DNA of 64,000 nt, taken from the NCBI RefSeq assembly GCF_000744835.1, contig NZ_JQMS01000001.1, positions 2,666,001 to 2,730,000 on the forward strand, read 5' to 3'. Positions within the stretch are counted from its first letter, which is position 1. Every line of letters begins with the position of its first letter. The stretch comes from Flavobacterium sp. 83 (GTDB lineage Bacteria > Bacteroidota > Bacteroidia > Flavobacteriales > Flavobacteriaceae). The notes beneath the pieces were generated by a model, which was not told the origin of the DNA, did no database searches, and worked only from the letters and a program-made list of their open reading frames with translations. Made by a program: the position numbers and the translations under genes. Positions 1 to 7,849 of the stretch are shown piece by piece.

Positions 1-257
1 CGATTTTTGAACGGAAGTTTTGATGAAACATCGGCAATCGAATCATCTGAAACGGCTATGATACACAAATCAGCTTCTGTCAAAGCATTCCAATCATCCG
101 TGATTTTACCGTAATCAAGTAACTGCGATACATTCGCAACCTGTCTTGAAAAGACTTGAACCAATTCGATTTCTGATCCCAAATTTTGAGAATCCTGAAA
201 TGCCGCAATCAGATGTTGCGCTACATTTCCAGAGCCAATAATTATTACTTTAATCAT
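1..257 (-). CDS. Rossmann-fold protein, DUF2520 type (3' part outside window)
   Basis: About 85 residues are visible and the C-terminus lies beyond the window edge. The protein opens with MIKVIIIGSGNVAQHL, a beta strand plus glycine-rich loop typical of NAD(P)-binding Rossmann folds, and continues with a second strand (CIIAVSDD). This resembles the Rossmann-like/DUF2520 proteins found beside ccsBA in flavobacteria; that match is from memory. The substrate is unknown. A TAATTTTG box at 269-262 lies only four bases upstream of the start codon, so if it is a promoter the mRNA would be nearly leaderless. The gene diverges from ccsBA. Confidence 0.7.
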   Translation of the reverse strand, partial: MIKVIIIGSGNVAQHLIAAFQDSQNLGSEIELVQVFSRQVANVSQLLDYGKITDDWNALTEADLCIIAVSDDSIADVSSKLPFKN

Positions 258-416
258 TTGACAAAATTAGCAAAAAAATATTAAGAGTTTTAGTCGAATT
301 TATCACAGGTTATAAACCGAAATTAGCAATGAAATATGCTTTTTTATCAAAAAAATGAATGCTTAATTTTGGATTAAATTAACAATTGTACGAATATAGA
401 AGTCAACATTTTTAAG

Positions 417-424
417 TACTTTTG
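417..424 (+). promoter_or_regulatory. -7 promoter box of ccsBA
   Basis: TACTTTTG is a perfect match to the Bacteroidota primary-sigma -7 consensus TAnnTTTG, 31 bp before the ccsBA start codon. I see no good -33 TTG at the usual distance. Confidence 0.55.
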
Positions 425-455
425 TCGCACTTTAATAAAACGTAATCCCTTACAA

Positions 456-3400
456 ATGATTAAAAAAATATACTCTATTTTGTTTTCTACCCGATTAATG
501 GCCATGCTTTTCTTAACATTTGCAATTGCAATGGGAGCAGGAACTTTTATCGAAAGTAAATATAACACTGATACTGCTAAAATTTGGGTTTATAATGCTT
601 GGTGGTTTGAAGCTATAATGGTGTTTTTTATGATTAATTTCATTGGAAACATTAAAAGATATCAATTGTTAAAAAAAGAAAAATGGGCTACATTATTGCT
701 TCATTTGGCTTTCGTATTTATACTTTTAGGAGCTTTCGTAACACGATATATAAGCTATGAAGGGATGATGCCCATTCGCGAAGGCGCAGCAGAAAATCAA
801 GTTTTTTCAGATAAAACCTTTCTTACCGTTTTTGTTGATGGAGATTACAAAGGAGAAATGAAACGCAGAGTTTTTGAAAAACCTTTGTTACTTTCACCAG
901 CTACCAACAATAATTTTACCATTTCAGATAAATTTGCCAACACTAATTTTGAGGTAAAATACAAAAACTTCATTATGGGTGCTACTGAATATATAAAACC
1001 GGATCCTAAAGGTTCATTGTATTTTAAAATTGTAGAGGCAGGTGATGGTGGTCGACATGAACACATGTTGAAAGAAGGTGAAATACAAAATATCCACAAC
1101 GTTTTATTTTCATTGAATAAATTTACTGAGGGTGCAATAAACATTACTATTAAGGGCGATACTAGTACGATTCAAACGCCGTTTGAAGGTAATTTTATGC
1201 GTATGGCTGATAAATTACAAGGAAAAGTAACTAAAGGAGATGCACAACCATTGATGATGCGATCGCTTTATACAATTGGTGAAATGCGATTTGTATTTCC
1301 TGATCCCGCTGTAAAAGGAATAATAGATTATCAATCTAAAAATGATTTTAAAGCTAAGAATCATGAAGATGCTTTGGTATTAAGTGTTACAGCTGACGGA
1401 AAAGAAAAAGAAGTTACAATTTTAGGTTCCAAAGGTAAAATAGGCGAATCTAAAACAGTAAAAATTGGGAATATAGATTATACATTGTTTTATGGAAGTA
1501 AAGCATACGTTTTGCCTTTCAAGATAAAACTGAATAAATTTATCGCTAAGAAATATCCAGGAACGGAGAAAAGCTATTCTTCATTTGAAAGCCAGGTTAC
1601 CGTTCAAGATTCTGCAGACTCATTTGATGCCCGAATTTATATGAATCATGTTCTGGATTACAAGCAGTTTCGCTTTTTTCAATCGTCATTCGATCCTGAT
1701 GAAAAGGGAACCGTTCTATCAGTAAATCATGATTTTTGGGGTACAGCCATTACTTATGCCGGTTATTTTATGTTGTTTTTTGCTATGATGTCAATTATGT
1801 TTACTAAATATTCTCGTTTTGCTGATTTAAAAAGGAAATTGGAAGTTGTCAAAGCTAAAAAAGCGAAGTTAATTACGGTTTTAGTTTTAATGCTTAGTTT
1901 TACTAGTTTTAGCCAAGGTCATGACGAGCATCAGCACCAAGCACCAAGTGAAAAACAAATTGATTCTTTATTGAATAAATATAAAGTTCCAGATGATCAC
2001 GCCGCTAAATTTGGACGATTAATTATTCAGGATGCTGGAGGAAGAATGAAACCGGTTAATACTTTTTCATCTGAATTGCTTCGAAAAGTAAGTCATATGG
2101 AAACGTATAAAGGAATGAATTCAGATCAGGTATTATTGTCTATGACACAATATGCTAAAGTTTGGATTGAAGTTCCTATCATTTATATTAAAGCTGGAAA
2201 TGATAGTATTCGTAAAATTATAGGAATTGATAAAGAAGCAAAATATGCTCCTTTTATATCTTTTTTTGATGAAAAAGGGAATTATAAACTGTCAACTTAT
2301 TTAGATGATGCGTTTAAAACTGCCAATCCAGATCAATTCCAAAAGGATTTTATCGAAACGGACAAAAAAGTAAATTTAATGGAATCGGCTTTAAGCGGAC
2401 GAATATTGAAAATTTTCCCTATTCCGAACGATGTAAATAATAAATGGATTTCTTATTTAGAACTGAATGAATCAGGAATGAAAGGAATGGATGCAACTTA
2501 TACTAAAAGTGTATTGCCATTGTATTTTGGAACTTTAAATGCTGCTGCTGAATCTAAAGATTATAAAACAGCAAACGAACTATTAGAAAGCATCAATGGT
2601 TTTCAGAAGAAATTTGGTGCTAAAGTAAGACCAAGTGAAGATAAAATCTCATTGGAAATCTTGTATAATAAATCTGATATTTTTAAGAATCTTTTCATGG
2701 CTTATTTTACAATTGGCTGTTTGATGCTTGTTTTTACTATCCTTAACATTATACTAGAGAAAAAGATATTACGTATTTTTATTAATTCCTTTCACGTAAT
2801 CATTGGGGTCTTATTTGGGTTGCATACTATTGGGTTAATAGCGAGATGGTTTATATCTGGACATGCGCCTTGGAGTAATGCTTACGAATCGATTATATAT
2901 GTGGCTTGGGCGACAATGTTTTTTGGTTTGGCTTTTGACAGGAAGTCAAAACTTACAGTTGCTGCATCGGCATTTGTGACTTCTATGATTTTGTTTGCGG
3001 CTTTTATGAACTGGATAGATCCTGAAATTGCTAATTTACAACCCGTTCTTAATTCGTATTGGTTAATGATTCACGTAGCGGTAATTGTTGCAAGTTATGG
3101 TCCATTTGCATTAGGTATGATTTTAGGAACTGTTTCGCTGCTGTTGATTTTGTTTACCAATGAAAAAAACAAAGTTAAGATGGATTTGAATATTCAGGAA
3201 ATCACCTATATCAACGAAATGGCTTTGACTATAGGTTTGATTATGCTTACTATCGGAAACTTCCTTGGTGGGCAATGGGCTAATGAAAGTTGGGGACGAT
3301 ACTGGGGATGGGATCCAAAAGAAACTTGGGCTTTAATTAGTATCATGGTTTATGCTTTTGTAATTCACGCCAGATTTGTACCTTCTTTACGAGGTAAATG

Positions 3401-3602
3401 GATTTTTAACCTGATGAGTATGTTTGCGTTTGTATCCATTTTGTTTACGTATTATGGTGTTAATTTTCATTTGGTAGGATTACATTCTTATGCAAGTGGT
3501 GAGGCAAAATCGTTAGGATGGATTTGGTATTCGTTAGGTACGATTGCATTGTTTGGAGCTATTTCCTATCCAAAATACAGAAAGTATTATAAGAAAAAAT
3601 AA
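456..3602 (+). CDS. ccsBA: Fused cytochrome c biogenesis protein CcsB-CcsA (ResB-ResC)
   Basis: This 1048-residue inner-membrane protein should export heme and attach it to apocytochromes c (System II). The N-terminal half is ResB-like, with membrane segments near residues 12-30, 50-70 and 85-100, a large periplasmic domain, and another segment near 430-450. A periplasmic stretch rich in His (GHDEHQHQ) follows. The C-terminal third is the CcsA core: SGHAPWSNAYES near residue 802, the tryptophan-rich heme-handling motif WGWDPKETW near 950, and the second periplasmic heme-ligand region FHLVGLHSY near 1003. The fusion and its length are usual for Bacteroidota. The ATG lies 31 bp after a good -7 box, and a bidirectional terminator follows. 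Confidence 0.93.
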   Translation: MIKKIYSILFSTRLMAMLFLTFAIAMGAGTFIESKYNTDTAKIWVYNAWWFEAIMVFFMINFIGNIKRYQLLKKEKWATLLLHLAFVFILLGAFVTRYISYEGMMPIREGAAENQVFSDKTFLTVFVDGDYKGEMKRRVFEKPLLLSPATNNNFTISDKFANTNFEVKYKNFIMGATEYIKPDPKGSLYFKIVEAGDGGRHEHMLKEGEIQNIHNVLFSLNKFTEGAINITIKGDTSTIQTPFEGNFMRMADKLQGKVTKGDAQPLMMRSLYTIGEMRFVFPDPAVKGIIDYQSKNDFKAKNHEDALVLSVTADGKEKEVTILGSKGKIGESKTVKIGNIDYTLFYGSKAYVLPFKIKLNKFIAKKYPGTEKSYSSFESQVTVQDSADSFDARIYMNHVLDYKQFRFFQSSFDPDEKGTVLSVNHDFWGTAITYAGYFMLFFAMMSIMFTKYSRFADLKRKLEVVKAKKAKLITVLVLMLSFTSFSQGHDEHQHQAPSEKQIDSLLNKYKVPDDHAAKFGRLIIQDAGGRMKPVNTFSSELLRKVSHMETYKGMNSDQVLLSMTQYAKVWIEVPIIYIKAGNDSIRKIIGIDKEAKYAPFISFFDEKGNYKLSTYLDDAFKTANPDQFQKDFIETDKKVNLMESALSGRILKIFPIPNDVNNKWISYLELNESGMKGMDATYTKSVLPLYFGTLNAAAESKDYKTANELLESINGFQKKFGAKVRPSEDKISLEILYNKSDIFKNLFMAYFTIGCLMLVFTILNIILEKKILRIFINSFHVIIGVLFGLHTIGLIARWFISGHAPWSNAYESIIYVAWATMFFGLAFDRKSKLTVAASAFVTSMILFAAFMNWIDPEIANLQPVLNSYWLMIHVAVIVASYGPFALGMILGTVSLLLILFTNEKNKVKMDLNIQEITYINEMALTIGLIMLTIGNFLGGQWANESWGRYWGWDPKETWALISIMVYAFVIHARFVPSLRGKWIFNLMSMFAFVSILFTYYGVNFHLVGLHSYASGEAKSLGWIWYSLGTIALFGAISYPKYRKYYKKK

Positions 3603-3618
3603 TTGGATTAATTCCAAA

Positions 3619-3651
3619 AAAAAGGTTCAACTTTACGGTTGAACCTTTTTT
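3619..3651. terminator. Bidirectional intrinsic terminator
   Basis: A perfect 13-bp stem (arms 3619-3631 and 3638-3650, core GGTTCAAC/GTTGAACC) has A and T runs on either side. It can end ccsBA on the plus strand and the sigma/anti-sigma operon on the minus strand. Confidence 0.85.
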
Positions 3652-3674
3652 ATTTTCAATAGAAAAAAAGCTGT

Positions 3675-4460
3675 TTATACTTTTCCTAGCGTATATAATT
3701 GTTCCATTGTAGGAGTTAAACTTCCGCCTTTAGGTTCTAATGTAATTCCAAAAGCTTCTGCATCAGTTGCGTTATCAACGGCAAATATTTTTTGATCATT
3801 AACCTTGAAATTGTCCAATAATCCTATGCTTGTAGGAGTTAATGGATTCAATTTTAATGCCCAAACTTGGTATACCATTCCTTCTGGAGGCTCCGGTAAT
3901 CCTGCAGCATCTACATAAACCACTTTGGTTTCTTTGTTCCAATATACTTTAGCCGAAGATTGTGGGGCAACTGCCTGTCCACCTAAAGGTACCACAGTAT
4001 TATTAACATCTCTTATAACCGCTAAGCTAGTTTCATTTGCTTTGCTTTTTAATTGTAAAGCATTCAAATCTTTTTCCATTTTTGCTTTCTCCACTTCAGT
4101 ATTTGCAACTTGAGTATTAGTTTGCTCTAACTGATTGTATTGGTAACCAATACCAACTAACAATAATACCGCTGCTGCCCAACCAATATATTGTGACCAG
4201 TTGCGAGTAGATTCCAACTCGATAACTTTTGAATGTTTGAGCTCTAATTTCTCTTTTATTTTTTCATAGTGTTCCGCAGAAATAAATGGTGAAAAACTTG
4301 AAGACAAAGCCACGATAGCTTTTTCTATTGCGATAATTTCGTCGTTTATTTCGGGATTATTTTTTGCCATAGTGGCTACTTCTTCATTTTCGGTTTCAGA
4401 GAGTAAACCATAAACGTAGAGTTCTAAAATACCGGATTCTATATATTCTTTTGCTTCCAT
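3675..4460 (-). CDS. Anti-sigma factor, RskA-like
   Basis: This 261-residue single-pass membrane protein is the probable inhibitor of the ECF sigma factor encoded just upstream. The N-terminal cytoplasmic part (about 1-90) contains the YIESGILELYVYGLLSETE segment typical of RskA-family anti-sigma domains. A transmembrane helix follows near 92-107, then a coiled stretch, then an RskA C-terminal domain with YQVWALKLNP and a hydrophobic strand pattern. The start codon overlaps the sigma stop codon (TAATG), so the two are translationally coupled. It would hold the sigma factor at the membrane until an envelope or oxidative signal releases it; the signal cannot be read from the sequence. Confidence 0.85.
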   Translation of the reverse strand: MEAKEYIESGILELYVYGLLSETENEEVATMAKNNPEINDEIIAIEKAIVALSSSFSPFISAEHYEKIKEKLELKHSKVIELESTRNWSQYIGWAAAVLLLVGIGYQYNQLEQTNTQVANTEVEKAKMEKDLNALQLKSKANETSLAVIRDVNNTVVPLGGQAVAPQSSAKVYWNKETKVVYVDAAGLPEPPEGMVYQVWALKLNPLTPTSIGLLDNFKVNDQKIFAVDNATDAEAFGITLEPKGGSLTPTMEQLYTLGKV

Positions 4461-4990
4461 TATACTTTCAAGTAATTTCTTAAATCATTAATGCAGTTTC
4501 GATTGTGAGTTTTAACGGTTCCCAAAGGAATTTCCAATTCCTCCGAAGCTTCTTGTTGGGTATACCCTTTAAAAAACAGTAAATCTATTATTTGAATACA
4601 CTTGGGTTTTAGCTTTTTTACAAACTCTTGAATCCCAATGCTATCAATTTTATTGACTAGTTTGTTACTATCGTCAAATAGATGTACGAAATTATCTGAA
4701 GAAAGGTTTTTTTGACTGTTATTAAAATTTTTAGAACGCAGTTTATCAATAGAAGTATTTCTGGCAATATTTAGAATCCAAGTATAGAAACGCCCTTTGC
4801 TTTCATGGTAGGAATCAATATTTTTCCAAATTTTGACAAATACTTCCTGAAGAACATCTTCGGCTTCTTCTCTATTTTTTACAAGAACATTGATTACTGC
4901 AAACAAGCTTTTTGAATACATATCATAAAGATGTGTGAATGCCTTTTCGTCTTTCTTATAAATTAATACTAACAATTCATCTTGAGTCAT
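4460..4990 (-). CDS. ECF-type RNA polymerase sigma factor
   Basis: The protein has 176 residues with the standard sigma-70 region 2 (HLYDMYSKSLFAVINVLV and EAEDVLQEVFVKIW, about 20-70) and region 4 helix-turn-helix (GYTQQEASEELEIPLGTVKT, about 135-160), as usual for extracytoplasmic-function sigma factors. It is paired with an RskA-like anti-sigma gene. The divergent DUF4331/TPR/TonB cluster is the likely target by position, although I could not identify an ECF promoter there with confidence. Its own promoter seems to be of the housekeeping type. Confidence 0.92.
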   Translation of the reverse strand: MTQDELLVLIYKKDEKAFTHLYDMYSKSLFAVINVLVKNREEAEDVLQEVFVKIWKNIDSYHESKGRFYTWILNIARNTSIDKLRSKNFNNSQKNLSSDNFVHLFDDSNKLVNKIDSIGIQEFVKKLKPKCIQIIDLLFFKGYTQQEASEELEIPLGTVKTHNRNCINDLRNYLKV

Positions 4991-5011
4991 ATATTTTTCA
5001 TTTTGCTTTTA

Positions 5012-5019
5012 CAAACTTA
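5012..5019 (-). promoter_or_regulatory. -7 box of the sigma/anti-sigma operon
   Basis: On the minus strand this reads TAAGTTTG, a full TAnnTTTG match 21 bp before the sigma-factor ATG. Confidence 0.5.
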
Positions 5020-5221
5020 TACATTCTTATTTACAATTGGTAAATTTTGTGAATAGCTACTTCAAAATAAATCTTAAAAGAAAATAATTGTGTTTTATTT
5101 AAATGTTTAAATATGTGAAAATCAATATTTTAAATAATTATTTAATTTTTTTTTATGGTTTTCAAAACCAAAACGAAAACAATCCCGTAAATGCTCTTAT
5201 AACCTTTTAATTCTAAACAAA

Positions 5222-5872
5222 ATGAAAAAAACAAAAATGATATTAGGTCTATCGCTAGTTGCGGTTTCGGGCTTAATTTTAGTAGCAGCTGATCACGTAG
5301 ATGCACCAGCAGTAACAGGGAATGCAGCAGACATCACTGATGTATACACTTTTCAGGGACAAGACACAAACAATCTTGCATTTGCAGTAAACACACAAGG
5401 ATTGTTAAGTCCTAATGCTACAGCCGCGGCAACATTTAATGAAAATGTTATGATTGAAATCAACATTGATAACACCGGTGACAATGTTGAGGATTTAGTT
5501 ATTCAGGCTATCAAAAGAGATGACAAGATGTATTTCTTTGGTCCTTATGCTCCAACAGCTACGGGAATTTCAAGTACAATTAAAAAGGAAGCTGCTTCAG
5601 GAAATGTAACTATTTCTACTTATGGAGCTACTCCTATAATAGCGGAGAAAAACGGAATGAAATTTTTTGCAGGGCCAAGAGACGATCCTTTCTTTTTTGA
5701 CTTAGGGCAATTCAAAGCAATACTTGGTGGAACAGCTTCTGGATTCAATAATCCGGGCACAGATACTTTTGCAGGGACAAATGTACTTTCGTTAGTAGTT
5801 GAAGTTCCAAAAGCAATGTTAGGTACTTCTAGTACTTTGAATGTATGGGCAGAAACTAAGAAAAAACAATAA
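5222..5872 (+). CDS. DUF4331 protein, N-terminal half of the family
   Basis: This 216-residue exported protein has an N-terminal signal segment (residues 1-22) and the DUF4331 opening signature ADHVDAPAV...ADITDVYTF, a strand-rich region, and GPRDDPFFFDLGQF. Full-length DUF4331 proteins are about twice this size. The missing C-terminal half is encoded by the next gene, 26 bp downstream, so the domain appears to be made as two polypeptides. The function of DUF4331 is not established. The gene heads a cluster divergent from an ECF sigma/anti-sigma pair. The upstream 230 bp contain a 13-bp palindrome (GGTTTTCAAAACC, 5157-5169) that could be an operator. Confidence 0.82.
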   Translation: MKKTKMILGLSLVAVSGLILVAADHVDAPAVTGNAADITDVYTFQGQDTNNLAFAVNTQGLLSPNATAAATFNENVMIEINIDNTGDNVEDLVIQAIKRDDKMYFFGPYAPTATGISSTIKKEAASGNVTISTYGATPIIAEKNGMKFFAGPRDDPFFFDLGQFKAILGGTASGFNNPGTDTFAGTNVLSLVVEVPKAMLGTSSTLNVWAETKKKQ

Positions 5873-5898
5873 CTAATTTTATTTTAAAACATAAAGAT

Positions 5899-6450
5899 AT
5901 GAAATCTAATAAATTCAAATTAATAGCTGTAGCAATAGTTTGTGCAGTTGTTTCAGTAAATTGTGATAATAATGATTCAACAACAGATCCTGTAGCAAGT
6001 CTTGATTTTTCAGGTACTTTTGTTCAGCAAGATCAAATGGCCAGACCGGCAATAAACACTGTATTTATTGCGTCGGGAGCACCAAAAGACGAATTTAATG
6101 CAGCGATTCCATCCATGATGGGCGCTAAATACCAATCTATTTTTAAATCTAGATTATTAGCTTTAAATGCGGGGTATACTACTAATGCGTTAGGGCAAAC
6201 TGCAGATCAATTAACAGGTCTTTTGGCAACCGATGTTTTAGGTGTTTCAAAAACTGCAAAAACAACATTCTTTGACGGAACAAATATTCTTACAGGTAGA
6301 GCTTTGGCTGATGATGTTATTGACGTGGAATTGTTATTGATTTTTGGAGGACCAACTGGTGCTTCTAATGCAGGGCTAACTTCTGATCACGTAGATGCAA
6401 ATGATAAAGCATTCGGAGTTTCATTTCCTTATTTGGCAACAGCCTGGTAA
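5899..6450 (+). CDS. DUF4331 protein, C-terminal half, lipoprotein
   Basis: This 183-residue protein has a lipoprotein-type leader ending in VSVNC (Cys about 22). The body carries the motifs normally found in the second half of DUF4331 proteins: ARPAINTVFI, KDEFN, GRALADDVIDVELLLIFGG and a closing SDHVDANDKAF...FPYLATAW. It complements the preceding protein, and the two probably assemble at the cell surface or in the periplasm. The second DHVDA sequence echoes the start of the partner, which may reflect a shared metal or ligand site; that is inference. A hairpin terminator follows at 6460-6504. Confidence 0.78.
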   Translation: MKSNKFKLIAVAIVCAVVSVNCDNNDSTTDPVASLDFSGTFVQQDQMARPAINTVFIASGAPKDEFNAAIPSMMGAKYQSIFKSRLLALNAGYTTNALGQTADQLTGLLATDVLGVSKTAKTTFFDGTNILTGRALADDVIDVELLLIFGGPTGASNAGLTSDHVDANDKAFGVSFPYLATAW

Positions 6451-6459
6451 TATTTTTAA

Positions 6460-6504
6460 AAAAAAACAGAGTTCGAATAATTTAATTTTAACTCTGTTTT
6501 TTTT
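6460..6504 (+). terminator. Intrinsic terminator after the DUF4331 pair
   Basis: AACAGAGTT and AACTCTGTT form a 9-bp stem extended by A/T pairing, with a 16-nt loop and a following T8 run. Some readthrough into the TPR/TonB genes is likely because no separate strong promoter is visible. Confidence 0.65.
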
Positions 6505-6510
6505 CTTTTC

Positions 6511-6540
6511 AAAACAAACAAACAAACAAACAAACAAAAC
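6511..6540 (+). repeat. AAAC tetranucleotide tract in a 5' leader
   Basis: Six consecutive AAAC units, with partial units at both ends, end five bases before the ATG of the TPR lipoprotein gene. Such tracts can change length by slippage and alter translation or promoter spacing. Confidence 0.8.
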
Positions 6541-6545
6541 AGATT

Positions 6546-7841
6546 ATGAAAACTTTAAAAATAATTCCATTATTGGTTTTTACAATCCTATCTCTTTTTA
6601 GTTGCGAGAAAAAACCAAGTCAAATTACAAATACTTCAGATTACAATAAATATCTGAATGTAAAAGGGAATAAATCATTGACTTTTGCCAAAAACGAAAT
6701 TGATTTCTGGCAAAAAAAATTCGATGCAGCTCCTAATCAAATCAGCTATTTAAGTATGATAGCGTCAAATTATGCAACTCTTTTTGAATATACCGGAGGT
6801 ATAAAAAACTTATATAAAACCGAAGAACTATTAACAAAATCGAATGAAACTTATAATTATTCTAAGGTTTCTACTATTCGATCTTTGGCAAGAAATTATA
6901 TTGCGCAACACCGTTTTAAAGAAGCTTTAGCATTGGCCAATAAAGCATTGGCTATAGGCGAAGGAAAGAAAGAAACTCAAAAATTATTATTCGATGTTCA
7001 AATGGAATTGGGAAATTTTCCTGAAGCTGTACGAAATTTGAACGCCATGCGAGATATGAAAGATTATGATTATCTCATTCGCTTAGCAAAATGGAATGAT
7101 CACAAAGGCGACTTGAAAACAGCGATAACTTTTATGGAAAAAGCTAGAGATATTGCTGAGAAAGAAGATAATAAAGTGCTTAAAATCTGGTCTTATTCTA
7201 ACCTAGGTGATTTTTATGGTCATGCAGGAAGAATCCAAGAATCGTATGACAGCTATTTAAAAACATTGGCAATAGATCCTAATTATTCGTATGCTTTAAA
7301 AGGAATTGCTTGGATTGTATTCTCTCATGAACGAAATACTGTCGAAGCAAAAAGAATTGTTGAAGCGATTGAAGTGACGCACAATACACCTGATTTTTAT
7401 TTGTTGAAATCTCAAATTGCACAATTTGAGGGGAATAAAGCCAAGGAAGTAGAAAATAGGAATGCTTATTTCGCAATGCTAAAAGAGAATAATTATGGCG
7501 CGATGTATAACAAATACAATGTCTTGATTTATGCTGATGCAAAAGAAACGGCTTCGAAAGCACTTGAAATTGCCAAAGTTGAAGTGGATCACCGTCCAAC
7601 TCCTGATTCCTATGATTTACTGGCATGGTCGTATTTTAATTTAGGCGAAAATAAAAAAGCATTGGAAATTGCTCAAAAATATGTCGTTGGACAATCATTT
7701 GAACCAAAAGTACAATACCATTTGGCTATGATTTATAAGTCTAATAAAGAAGTCGAGAAAGTTGAACCTATTAAACAAGAATTGCTTTCCAGTGTATATG
7801 AATTAGGACCAAATTTAGAGAAAAAGGTAAATCAATTATAA
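6546..7841 (+). CDS. TPR-repeat lipoprotein
   Basis: This 431-residue protein has a lipoprotein signal (LSLFSC, Cys about 20) followed by helical tetratricopeptide-like repeats across about 100-420, for example FKEALALANKALAIGEG, IQESYDSYLKTLAIDPNYSYALKGIAW and NKKALEIAQKY. It is therefore a membrane-anchored scaffold rather than an enzyme. It ends nine bases before the TonB receptor gene, so the two are cotranscribed. An AAAC repeat tract lies directly before the start codon. Confidence 0.8.
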   Translation: MKTLKIIPLLVFTILSLFSCEKKPSQITNTSDYNKYLNVKGNKSLTFAKNEIDFWQKKFDAAPNQISYLSMIASNYATLFEYTGGIKNLYKTEELLTKSNETYNYSKVSTIRSLARNYIAQHRFKEALALANKALAIGEGKKETQKLLFDVQMELGNFPEAVRNLNAMRDMKDYDYLIRLAKWNDHKGDLKTAITFMEKARDIAEKEDNKVLKIWSYSNLGDFYGHAGRIQESYDSYLKTLAIDPNYSYALKGIAWIVFSHERNTVEAKRIVEAIEVTHNTPDFYLLKSQIAQFEGNKAKEVENRNAYFAMLKENNYGAMYNKYNVLIYADAKETASKALEIAKVEVDHRPTPDSYDLLAWSYFNLGENKKALEIAQKYVVGQSFEPKVQYHLAMIYKSNKEVEKVEPIKQELLSSVYELGPNLEKKVNQL

Positions 7842-7849
7842 ATTTCCAA

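Noticed and set aside
6395..6601. A 68-codon plus-strand frame across the DUF4331/TPR junction
   Set aside because: It spans a terminator and the AAAC tract and overlaps two well-supported genes in other frames.
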